From the NCBI GenBank assembly GCA_001507935.1, contig LGET01000075.1, positions 1 through 7,486 on the forward strand: a stretch of 7,486 nucleotides of DNA, in the 5' to 3' direction. The stretch is from Thermococcales archaeon 44_46 (GTDB taxonomy: Archaea > Methanobacteriota_B > Thermococci > Thermococcales > Thermococcaceae). Shown piece after piece: positions 1 to 6,877 of the stretch. Within the stretch, counting starts at the first letter, position 1; each line of letters begins with the position of its first letter. Below the pieces are notes generated by a model. The model searched no databases and was not told the DNA's origin. It saw nothing but the letters and a program-made list of their open reading frames with translations. The position numbers and the translations under genes were made by a program.

Positions 1-618
1 CTTGGAAGGAACTACGCCGAGCACGCAAGAGAACTTGGGCATGAAATTCCCAAAGAACCGGTAATCTTCTTGAAGCCTCCTTCTGCCCTGATAGGGCCTG
101 ATCAAACGATAATCCTGCCGAGAAGGAGCAACCGTGTTGACCATGAGGTTGAGCTTGCCGTGATTATAGGAAAGAGGGGCAAGAACATCCCACGGGAGAA
201 GGCCATGGACTACGTTCTGGGTTATACCATCTTAATGGATATAACCGCTAGAGACCTTCAAGCGGAAGCAAAGAAAAAGGGCCTTCCCTGGACTGTGGCG
301 AAGGGTTTTGACACCTTTGCACCCATAGGGCCGAGAGTTGTTGATAAGAGGGAAATAAACGTTGACGACCTTGAAATCGGTCTCAAGGTTAACGGTGAAA
401 TAAAGCAGCTCTCAAGGACGAGCAAGATGATATTCAAGATAGATGAGATAATAGAGTACGTTTCAAGTATAATGACCCTTGAGAAAGGCGACATAATTGC
501 AACGGGAACCCCTGAAGGCGTTGGACCTCTGAGACATGGCGATGTTGTTGAGGCTTGGATAGAGGGAATTGGAGTTTTAAGGGAGGAGGTGCTTGCTGAG
601 AGAAGTATTCTGTGTTAG
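1..618 (+). CDS. Fumarylacetoacetate hydrolase (FAH) family protein, 3' part (5' end outside window)
   Basis: The frame is open from base 1 to a TAG at 616-618 and gives 205 residues. Archaeal relatives are usually about 225-230 residues, so only a short N-terminus should be missing. Visible family marks are an opening LGRNYAEHA, the KPPSALIGP strand (residues 25-33), the acidic metal pair in HEVEL (E49, E51), D80 in MDITARD, K101 in TVAKGFD, and the C-terminal TGTPEGVG (168-175). In characterised members the two Glu and the Asp hold Mg2+ or Mn2+ for C-C bond cleavage, decarboxylation or isomerisation of 2-oxo or enol acids. Relatives are often labelled 2-hydroxyhepta-2,4-diene-1,7-dioate isomerase, but acylpyruvase or oxaloacetate decarboxylase activity is equally possible and no substrate can be assigned. 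It is probably cytosolic, with no signal peptide in the visible part. A TTG at 70 is in frame but cannot be the start, because conserved family sequence lies before it. The gene converges on phoU and shows no functional link to the phosphate operon. Confidence 0.9.
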   Translation, partial: LGRNYAEHARELGHEIPKEPVIFLKPPSALIGPDQTIILPRRSNRVDHEVELAVIIGKRGKNIPREKAMDYVLGYTILMDITARDLQAEAKKKGLPWTVAKGFDTFAPIGPRVVDKREINVDDLEIGLKVNGEIKQLSRTSKMIFKIDEIIEYVSSIMTLEKGDIIATGTPEGVGPLRHGDVVEAWIEGIGVLREEVLAERSILC

Positions 619-620
619 TT

Positions 621-634
621 AAAATAAAAAAGAG
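621..634 (-). terminator. Probable T-run terminator of the pst-phoU operon
   Basis: Read on the minus strand this is CTCTTTTTTATTTT, beginning a few bases after the phoU TAA (639-641). Two T-runs (six and four) without a hairpin match the usual archaeal terminator. It occupies the 20-nt space between the convergent phoU and FAH-family stop codons. Confidence 0.6.
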
Positions 635-638
635 TAAA

Positions 639-1241
639 TTAAATCCTCTTTCCATTTTTTACATAGATAGTTGCCCCACCAATATATTTGGCGTGGTCAC
701 TTATTCTTTCTAAGTGCCTGATTATCAGAGCCTCAACTGCTTTGCAGAGATCTGGTTGTTCCTTTAGTGCCTTTATTGAGTCTATGTACCTTCTGTCTAT
801 TTTTGTATCCATCTCTATGAGCTTTCCTACCAAGAGCTCATCTTTGGACAAAAACGCTTCCACGGCTGTTTTAATCATCTCATTAACGGTTTTGAGAGCA
901 TTCTTAACATCTCGAAACTCACAATTAGGATTTGTTATTTTTATTGTCCTCTCTATCTCCATTGCATATCTTGAAATTCTGTAAAGGTCGTAACTTACAT
1001 CTATAGATGCCTGTATGTACCTAAGATCAGAAGCCACCGGTTGGTATCGTACGAGAAGCTCTGTGGCTATATCTATTATTTCTTCTCTCAAAATGTGTAA
1101 CTTGCTTGATTTGTCTTCTATGTTGTCCCATTCTCTATCTAAAATTTTCTCAATAGAATTGGCACATTCTATTGTTGTTTCTCCCATTTCTTGAAGAAGT
1201 TTTTCCATCTGTTTTAGCCCCAACTCTAAGAGCTTTCTCAT
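639..1241 (-). CDS. phoU: PhoU-family phosphate transport regulator
   Basis: This gene encodes 200 residues, somewhat shorter than the 215-240 usual for PhoU, and is predicted to be all helical with two PhoU repeats (about 10-100 and 112-195). The second repeat carries the classic signature HLERISDHA (176-184) with the E178/D182 metal pair. The equivalent place in the first repeat reads DLYRISRYA (85-93), so both acidic residues are replaced. In bacteria PhoU is a cytosolic protein that contacts PstB and the PhoR kinase, limits uptake and signals phosphate status. No kinase is visible here, so a direct effect on PstB/PstC/PstA is the simpler inference. The start ATG overlaps the pstB stop as ATGA, so it is the last gene of the operon and is probably translated by coupling. 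The identification is firm; the regulatory mechanism is not known from the sequence. Confidence 0.93.
   Translation of the reverse strand: MRKLLELGLKQMEKLLQEMGETTIECANSIEKILDREWDNIEDKSSKLHILREEIIDIATELLVRYQPVASDLRYIQASIDVSYDLYRISRYAMEIERTIKITNPNCEFRDVKNALKTVNEMIKTAVEAFLSKDELLVGKLIEMDTKIDRRYIDSIKALKEQPDLCKAVEALIIRHLERISDHAKYIGGATIYVKNGKRI
645..660 (+). terminator. Probable T-run terminator of the FAH-family gene
   Basis: A pyrimidine-rich stretch ending in six T (655-660) starts 26 nt after the FAH-family stop codon. No hairpin precedes it, which fits archaeal intrinsic termination at bare T-runs. It lies inside the 3' end of the opposing phoU gene, so the transcript would be antisense to the last few phoU codons. 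The T-run also encodes Lys/Asn codons of phoU on the other strand, so part of the composition is explained by coding. Confidence 0.45.
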
Positions 1242-1999
1242 CCCAACACCCCCGTAACATACTGCTCAGTTAGCTCATGCTCTGGGTTTTCAAACACCTT
1301 CCTTGTTGGTCCTACTTCTATCAACTCACCCGAATACAAGAACCCTACGTAATTACTAATTCTAGCAGCTTGAGCGGGTGAATGTGTAACTAAAACGATT
1401 GTATAATCTTTTCTGAGTTCAAAAAGCAGTTCTTCTATCTTTGATGTTCCCACTGGATCAATGTTGGCAGTAGGTTCATCCATTAGAAGTATTTTTGGTT
1501 TCATAGCTAATGCCCTTGCTATTACCAATCTCTGCCTTTGTCCTCCAGAAAGGCTTGAAGGATAATCCTTTAGTCTGTCTTTTACCTCATCCCAAAGTGC
1601 GGCTTTCTTTAGAGCCCATTCCACTCTCTTATCCATCTCTTCTTTTGAGGATACAAGCCTATTTAGTTTCAACCCTATTGCAACGTTATCATATATAGTG
1701 AGGTGGGGAAATGGATTTGGATACTGAAATACCATACCAACCTGCTTTCTGACCTCTATAGGATCGACATCAGAGGAATAAATATTCTTCCCGAAGAGCT
1801 TCACTTCTCCCTCAATCCTAGCCTCTTCGTTAAGTTCTATAAGCCTATTGAATGTTCTCAGCATAGTTGATTTTCCACATCCACTGGGACCCATTAGGGC
1901 AAAAACACCCTTCTCTGGAATTTGGAGATTTACTCCCTTTATCACATGGTTAGAGCCATAGTAGATATGAAGGTTAACCGTTTCTATAGCAAACCTCAT
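1238..1999 (-). CDS. pstB: Phosphate ABC transporter ATP-binding protein PstB
   Basis: This 253-residue ATPase has the expected PstB length (about 250-260) and powers phosphate import through PstC and PstA on the cytosolic face. In order, it has Walker [10 protein letters not shown] (37-45), the PstB-typical Q-loop FQYPNPFP (Q92), the ABC signature LSGGQRQR (150-157), Walker B ILLMDEP (D174, E175), D-loop NIDP (179-182) and switch histidine H206 in VTHS. All catalytic residues are present. The N-P-F-P after the Q-loop and the AARIS stretch after the switch histidine separate it from other ABC ATPases. Its ATG overlaps the pstA stop as ATGA, and its stop overlaps the phoU ATG in the same way. 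A near-perfect ribosome binding site lies 4 nt upstream of the start. Confidence 0.97.
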   Translation of the reverse strand: MRFAIETVNLHIYYGSNHVIKGVNLQIPEKGVFALMGPSGCGKSTMLRTFNRLIELNEEARIEGEVKLFGKNIYSSDVDPIEVRKQVGMVFQYPNPFPHLTIYDNVAIGLKLNRLVSSKEEMDKRVEWALKKAALWDEVKDRLKDYPSSLSGGQRQRLVIARALAMKPKILLMDEPTANIDPVGTSKIEELLFELRKDYTIVLVTHSPAQAARISNYVGFLYSGELIEVGPTRKVFENPEHELTEQYVTGVLG

Positions 2000-2829
2000 A
2001 GTTTCACCTCCTTTAAGCTAAGTCTTATTGGGATGAATATTCCAAGGAAAACAATAAGCAGGATTAAAGAGGCTCCCCAGGCCATTTCATGATCTGCTGG
2101 ACTTGGGCTCTGAACAAGCTGGTATATGAGGAGGGATATTGAGCCAATGGGCTTGGTTACTGAGGAGGGGTAACTCTCATAGAGGCCACCTGCAGTGAAT
2201 AGTAATGGCGCAGTCTCTCCTGCGACTTTGGCAACACCTATTAGAACCCCTGTAAAAATTCCACGCTTTGTCATTGGTGCCAGAATCTTGAGGAGTACCT
2301 TGATTCTTGTGAGCCCGAGAGAGTATCCTGCTTCACGATAAGTGAAAGGAATCTCACGCATCGCTTCGTGAGTATAAATAGCAACATAAGGCATTAGAAT
2401 TATTGCTAAGGCCAAGGCACCAGCAAATGCCGAGTAAGTTCCCATTGGTACGACAAGAACCTGCATAACGAAAACTCCAACTAATATCGTTGGAAACTCA
2501 ATCATTATCTGGAGGAGCATCTTTGTCCATCTACCTACTGTGCTTCTTGGGAATTCATAGGCATAGAGGCCAACCAGAAAGGCTATTGGAAGTCCCAACA
2601 GGGAGGCGAGGAAGGTTAGTGTGAATGTTCCTATAATGGCTGGCCCAATCCCACCATTAGAAAATGTTCCAGTAAGGAAGTTTAGACCCTCCTTGATAAT
2701 AACAGGTAATCCATTCCTAAAGACTGTAGCTATTATGTGAAAGAGAGGAAGTAGTGCGAGGAATGTGAGACTTCCTATTCCCATTAGGAAAAGCCTCTCT
2801 TTCTGTTTTCTCACTTCAAAGCTTGACAT
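1996..2829 (-). CDS. pstA: Phosphate ABC transporter permease PstA
   Basis: This gene encodes a 277-residue inner-membrane permease with about six hydrophobic segments (near 13-36, 64-91, 104-127, 131-152, 194-215 and 248-269). The Pst-specific opening [11 protein letters not shown] (59-69) precedes the transport domain. The EAA loop that docks on PstB is EAGYSLGLT (166-174), followed by the conserved [12 protein letters not shown] (203-214). Length and motifs match PstA (about 280-300). With PstC it forms the channel through which phosphate from PstS passes. The ATG lies inside the last 14 nt of pstC, and a GGAGGTG sits 8 nt upstream of it (2838-2844), so translation of the two permeases is tightly linked. 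No missing residues were noticed. Confidence 0.95.
   Translation of the reverse strand: MSSFEVRKQKERLFLMGIGSLTFLALLPLFHIIATVFRNGLPVIIKEGLNFLTGTFSNGGIGPAIIGTFTLTFLASLLGLPIAFLVGLYAYEFPRSTVGRWTKMLLQIMIEFPTILVGVFVMQVLVVPMGTYSAFAGALALAIILMPYVAIYTHEAMREIPFTYREAGYSLGLTRIKVLLKILAPMTKRGIFTGVLIGVAKVAGETAPLLFTAGGLYESYPSSVTKPIGSISLLIYQLVQSPSPADHEMAWGASLILLIVFLGIFIPIRLSLKEVKL
2004..2011 (-). promoter_or_regulatory. Strong ribosome binding site of pstB
   Basis: The minus strand reads GGAGGTGA, a full match to the archaeal 16S rRNA 3' end, 4 nt before the pstB ATG (1999-1997). It lies within the last codons of pstA. It is the strongest site in the operon and suggests good independent loading of ribosomes on pstB besides ATGA coupling. 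Confidence 0.8.
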
Positions 2830-3733
2830 TCTCCTCCCACCTCCTTATGAATCTTAATCCGATAATGTTGATCCCGAGGCCTATGATGAAGAGGGCGACT
2901 CCGGCTGCATAAAGAACTGGAGTCATATACTCATAGATGAATGCGTTTCCAAACTGGTTTGCTATTAAGGACGAAATTGTATATCCTGGTGCGAAGAGCT
3001 TCCAAGTTAGATTGAACGTATTGCCTATTACAAGAGAAACTGCTACCGTTTCTCCAATGGCCCTTCCAAAGGCGAGAATAAACCCAGAAAGAATGGCAGG
3101 CTTTATGTAGCCTATTAAAAGTTTTGTGGCTTCATATTTTGTTGCCCCAAGCGCATAAGCGGCTTCCCGGTAGGTATAAGGTATCATCTCATAAGCCTCT
3201 CTGATTATGGCAGATGCAAAAGGAGTAACCATGATGGCAAGAAGAATACCTGCTGAAAGATAGCTGTAGCCGGTAATTGGGGGATAAGAGAAGACCGGTA
3301 TAAATGAAAGATGATCATAAAGGAACTGCATAACATAATCTCTCAAAAGAGGAACCAACACAAAAGCTCCCCATATACCATAGATTATAGTTGGTAGTCC
3401 CCCCATAACGTCTGAGAGTATAATTATGACATTCTTCAATCGCTTTGGCGCATAGTCGACGACAAAAATTGAATATGATATTGAGAGAGGCAATACTATT
3501 AACACAGCAATTAGCGATGTGTAAAAACTCCCCCATATGGCCGCAGCTATCCCATATGCTTCTCTTGAGGGCTCTTCAGCAGCATTCCAGATATTTTTGA
3601 GATAGACATCTATACCAAATCTGTGAAATGCAGGAACTGCGTTTGTGAAGTAAATAACAAGCATCCCTGCAAAAACAGCAAACACAACAAGAACTGCTAC
3701 TATTGCAATTGCTTTGAATCCATCCATTCTCAT
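2816..3733 (-). CDS. pstC: Phosphate ABC transporter permease PstC
   Basis: This gene encodes a 305-residue membrane permease, the usual PstC length. An N-terminal anchor (about 8-29) is followed by a predicted extracellular stretch and the Pst-type segment GSFYTSLIAVLIVLPLS (68-84). Next come GGLPTIIYGIWG (111-122), the EAA loop EAAYALGAT (190-198) and FGRAIGETVAVSLVIG. The RAIGETVAV block and the PYTYREAAYALG context are characteristic of PstC. Two ATGs lie two codons apart (3733 and 3727). The first is chosen because GGGGGTGA (3738-3745) sits 4 nt before it. The stop codon of the upstream TIM-barrel gene is inside that ribosome binding site, so the two are translationally coupled. Confidence 0.95.
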   Translation of the reverse strand: MRMDGFKAIAIVAVLVVFAVFAGMLVIYFTNAVPAFHRFGIDVYLKNIWNAAEEPSREAYGIAAAIWGSFYTSLIAVLIVLPLSISYSIFVVDYAPKRLKNVIIILSDVMGGLPTIIYGIWGAFVLVPLLRDYVMQFLYDHLSFIPVFSYPPITGYSYLSAGILLAIMVTPFASAIIREAYEMIPYTYREAAYALGATKYEATKLLIGYIKPAILSGFILAFGRAIGETVAVSLVIGNTFNLTWKLFAPGYTISSLIANQFGNAFIYEYMTPVLYAAGVALFIIGLGINIIGLRFIRRWEENVKL

Positions 3734-3737
3734 TGGA

Positions 3738-3745
3738 TCACCCCC
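3738..3745 (-). promoter_or_regulatory. pstC ribosome binding site overlapping the upstream stop codon
   Basis: The minus strand reads GGGGGTGA, 4 nt before the first pstC ATG (3733-3731). Its final TGA (3740-3738) is the stop codon of the TIM-barrel gene. Ribosomes ending the TIM-barrel gene therefore stop on the pstC loading site, which supports coupled translation and argues that the TIM-barrel gene is a true operon member. Confidence 0.8.
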
Positions 3746-4511
3746 TTATATTTTTCTTAACCCGCTGAATTGCATTGATAACAGCCTCCATGCTGGAGAA
3801 CTGCTTAATTTCAAGAATTAGATATTTTGGGCGTGTACTTTTAATAAACTTCTCAACATAATTCCATCCAATCATTCCCTCTCCCGGGAGTAGGTGTTCA
3901 TCAAAGTTGCCGTGGTTGTCATGAACGTGAAGCTCTTCTACGTATGGAGACAGTAAAATAAACTCATCGAGGGGAAGGCCCCACTTTATTGCTGTGAGAA
4001 AGGCATGGCCTATATCTAAACACATCGAGACATTGTTCCCCATAAGAGAAAGCAGTTCATGCGGAAATGTTCCGATGCTTACATCGGTAAGGTTTTCAAT
4101 AAGCAACCTAACGTCGTAATCCTCTGTCATGCTTGCTATTTCCATTATCTGTTTCCGCGTATTAATAAACGCCCGGTGGTAGCTTTCTTTTATGTTACCT
4201 CCATGTAAAACAACAATTTTTGCATTAAGTCTGTTGGCTACTTTGAAGACATTCTTCATTGTTATAATATTCATTCTACTGTAGCGTCCTAAGTCAATAT
4301 TAATGTTCTTTCCATCTGCTGTGGGTGCATGGAGGGTGAATTCTACGTCAAGACCAGATAACTTCTTTAAAATTTCCCAATTGATGCCTTTTTTGGTTAA
4401 TACTGGTGTGTCATCGAAGTTAAGCTCTAAGACTTCGACTTTGAGCTCGTCAATGGGAAATCCTTTTCCACTTATATCCTGCACAATGTATGTGTTTACT
4501 CCCACTCTCAT
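3738..4511 (-). CDS. Xylose isomerase-like / endonuclease IV-like TIM-barrel protein inside the pst operon
   Basis: From the ATG at 4511 this gene gives 257 residues. The open frame extends to a TTG at 4523, but GGTGA (4517-4521) lies 5 nt before the ATG, so the ATG is preferred. It looks like an AP_endonuc_2 (sugar phosphate isomerase/epimerase) TIM barrel. Candidate metal ligands in family order are H61 (LHAPT), H103 (VLHGGN), E139 (LIENL), D166 and H169 (LDIGHA), H195 (LHVHDN), D204 and H206 (FDEHLLPGEG), and E234 (LILEIK). These correspond by motif to all nine ligands of the three-metal centre of endonuclease IV. Characterised relatives are phosphodiesterases acting at abasic sites in DNA, or isomerases/epimerases of sugars, so neither reaction nor substrate can be named. 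No signal peptide is seen, so it is likely cytosolic. It sits 26 nt after pstS and 4 nt before pstC, suggesting a role linked to phosphate supply, perhaps on a phosphorylated metabolite or nucleic acid; that is inference. Confidence 0.88.
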   Translation of the reverse strand: MRVGVNTYIVQDISGKGFPIDELKVEVLELNFDDTPVLTKKGINWEILKKLSGLDVEFTLHAPTADGKNINIDLGRYSRMNIITMKNVFKVANRLNAKIVVLHGGNIKESYHRAFINTRKQIMEIASMTEDYDVRLLIENLTDVSIGTFPHELLSLMGNNVSMCLDIGHAFLTAIKWGLPLDEFILLSPYVEELHVHDNHGNFDEHLLPGEGMIGWNYVEKFIKSTRPKYLILEIKQFSSMEAVINAIQRVKKNIRG

Positions 4512-4516
4512 TGATA

Positions 4517-4521
4517 TCACC
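4517..4521 (-). promoter_or_regulatory. Ribosome binding site fixing the TIM-barrel gene start
   Basis: The minus strand reads GGTGA, 5 nt before the ATG at 4511-4509. The alternative TTG (4523-4521) overlaps this site and has no loading site of its own, so the ATG is the likely start. Confidence 0.7.
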
Positions 4522-4537
4522 AAAAAAGGAGAAGGAA
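4522..4537 (-). terminator. T-rich run between pstS and the TIM-barrel gene, possible leaky terminator
   Basis: On the minus strand the 16 nt after the pstS stop read as almost pure pyrimidine, with only T and C, ending in six T (4527-4522). Archaeal RNA polymerase can terminate partly at such runs without a hairpin. This may let pstS be made in excess of the downstream genes, but the region could equally be a plain spacer before the ribosome binding site. Confidence 0.35.
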
Positions 4538-5674
4538 TCAGCCGGTTTGGATCATCTCAATTGCCTTTAAGCCGATCTGAGCAACTTCCGGTGGAAGGCC
4601 TACATAACCTGGGGCAATGTTCTCGGGCTTTTGGCCTTCAGTAAGAACCCATCTCAAAAAGTCTTTTATTGCTTCAGCTTCTTCCTTGGTGTAGTGCTTT
4701 CCACCTTTGTTCTGCCAGACGAGAGCGTGAGTAAATGCTATTATTGGATAGGCATTCTCTCCAGGAGCATTCATGAGCTGAGCAGAGTCTTCTTTGTATC
4801 CCTCCGTAGGATCGGGGATAAAAAACTTAACTGCTGCCACTGCTGCTTTTATGGTTTCATCGGTTGGTTTTACGAAGTTTCCAGCTTTGTTTTTAAGTGC
4901 TACAACTTTAAGGTTCTCTTCTATAGCGAAGGAGAGCTCAGTATAAGCTATGCTATATTCCGTGCTCTTTAGGGCTTGAACAACTCCAGGATTACCTTTT
5001 CCACCAATTCCCCTTCCGAGCTTATCAACTGGCCAGTCAACAGTCTTTCCAGCTCCAACTTTCTCAGCCCATTCCTTACTTACGAGGGTTAGGTAGGTAG
5101 TGAACACGGCGGTGGTTCCACTTGAATCACTTCTATGAATGACAATTATCTTCTTGTTGGGGAGCTGTACGTTGGGGTTCAGGGACTTTATTGCTGGATC
5201 ATCCCAGTACTCTATTTCGCCCATGAATATCTTTGCAAGGGTTTCACCATCGAGTTTAAGTTCATCAACACCGGGCACGTTATAAGCAATCACAACTGCC
5301 CCCACTATCCATGGGAATTGCAAGGGTTGATCGCCAGTTTCAAGAAACTTCTTCCAAGTTGATTCCTTAACCGGCGGATCAGTTCTTCCAATATGGGTTA
5401 TACCCTTAAGGAAAGCATCTTGTCCGTGACCGCTTCCGCCACCTTCATATTCGATCTTTACATTGGGGTTACTCTTCATGTAGGCTTCGATCCACTTCTG
5501 AACTTGATATTGGGGAAATGTTGCCCCAGTTGTGCGTATTGTCACAAGGCTTTTTTCAGGGTTGGAGTTGCTTTGAGTTGGGGTTTGATCCTGCCCATTT
5601 GAGCTTATACATCCGCTGGCGAATAAAGAAACTGCTATTACTAAAACCAAGAGAGTTGCTAATGTTCCTTTCAT
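4538..5674 (-). CDS. pstS: Phosphate ABC transporter substrate-binding lipoprotein PstS
   Basis: From the ATG at 5674 this gene gives 378 residues. A GTG at 5683 is in frame, but it lies within the GGGTGA ribosome binding site, so the ATG is preferred. Residues 1-21 form a signal peptide (Lys2, then a hydrophobic core) ending in the lipobox-like ASGC with C22 as the probable lipidated cysteine. A Ser/Asn/Gln/Thr/Pro-rich linker (23-40) follows, so the protein is probably tethered outside the membrane. Phosphate-binding motifs are TTGATFPQY (48-56), GGGSGHGQ (78-85), GRTDPPV (96-102) and HRSDSSGTT (180-188), with GRGIGGKGNPGV further on. The third motif usually reads GASD.P in bacterial PstS; the key Asp is kept here. 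The protein captures inorganic phosphate and delivers it to PstC/PstA. It is the first gene of the operon, directly behind the promoter region. Other anion-binding proteins of the same fold are less likely given the full pst context. Confidence 0.96.
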   Translation of the reverse strand: MKGTLATLLVLVIAVSLFASGCISSNGQDQTPTQSNSNPEKSLVTIRTTGATFPQYQVQKWIEAYMKSNPNVKIEYEGGGSGHGQDAFLKGITHIGRTDPPVKESTWKKFLETGDQPLQFPWIVGAVVIAYNVPGVDELKLDGETLAKIFMGEIEYWDDPAIKSLNPNVQLPNKKIIVIHRSDSSGTTAVFTTYLTLVSKEWAEKVGAGKTVDWPVDKLGRGIGGKGNPGVVQALKSTEYSIAYTELSFAIEENLKVVALKNKAGNFVKPTDETIKAAVAAVKFFIPDPTEGYKEDSAQLMNAPGENAYPIIAFTHALVWQNKGGKHYTKEEAEAIKDFLRWVLTEGQKPENIAPGYVGLPPEVAQIGLKAIEMIQTG

Positions 5675-5679
5675 TTGCT

Positions 5680-5685
5680 TCACCC
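5680..5685 (-). promoter_or_regulatory. Ribosome binding site fixing the pstS start
   Basis: The minus strand reads GGGTGA, 5 nt before the ATG at 5674-5672. The in-frame GTG at 5683-5681 is part of this site and so is not a credible start; using it would also add three residues ahead of the signal peptide. Confidence 0.75.
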
Positions 5686-5707
5686 GTTAATGGGAGAAGC
5701 CTTAGAT

Positions 5708-5715
5708 AATATAAA
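5708..5715 (-). promoter_or_regulatory. Candidate TATA box of the pst operon promoter
   Basis: The minus strand reads TTTATATT, a good match to the archaeal TATA box. A start about 25 nt downstream would fall near 5686-5688, giving a leader of only about 12-14 nt that still contains the GGGTGA site; short leaders are common in Thermococcales. A second TATA-like stretch, TTTATATATC (5757-5766), would give a leader near 60 nt and cannot be excluded. Confidence 0.5.
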
Positions 5716-5716
5716 G

Positions 5717-5743
5717 ATTGTCGCAATAAAATATAGTATTGTC
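5717..5743 (-). promoter_or_regulatory. Candidate operator: repeated ATTGTC/CAAT motif upstream of the pstS TATA box
   Basis: Read on the plus strand, ATTGTC occurs at 5717-5722 and again at 5738-5743, exactly 21 bp apart (two helical turns). Between them CAATA (5724-5728) pairs with TATTG (5737-5741) as an inverted repeat, and ATTG-TCG-CAAT (5717-5727) is a second, smaller one. The block directly adjoins the candidate TATA box and overlaps the expected TFB-recognition element. This fits a dimeric regulator, but the region is AT-rich and short repeats can arise by chance. Confidence 0.35.
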
Positions 5744-5776
5744 TAAAAACTATATAGATATATAAACTACTGAGAT

Positions 5777-6877
<1,101 letters not shown>

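Noticed and set aside
70..72. TTG as the start of the FAH-family gene
   Set aside because: The frame stays open to base 1 and encodes conserved family sequence (LGRNYAEHA) before the TTG.
688..984. A 98-codon plus-strand frame opposite phoU with hydrophobic stretches
   Set aside because: The hydrophobicity comes from reading helical, charged PhoU codons on the other strand; there is no family match.
4512..4537. A separate promoter for the TIM-barrel gene and the downstream genes
   Set aside because: The gap is 26 nt and holds no TATA-like element at a suitable distance, and none stood out in the 3' end of pstS.
4631..4972. A 113-codon plus-strand frame opposite pstS
   Set aside because: It is antisense to the conserved C-terminal part of PstS, with no ribosome binding site noticed and no recognisable domain.
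5750..5766. TATATA-GA-TATATA near-palindrome upstream of pstS
   Set aside because: It is simple AT-rich sequence, and the match is expected in such a context. It may be an alternative TATA element but is not convincing as an operator or hairpin.
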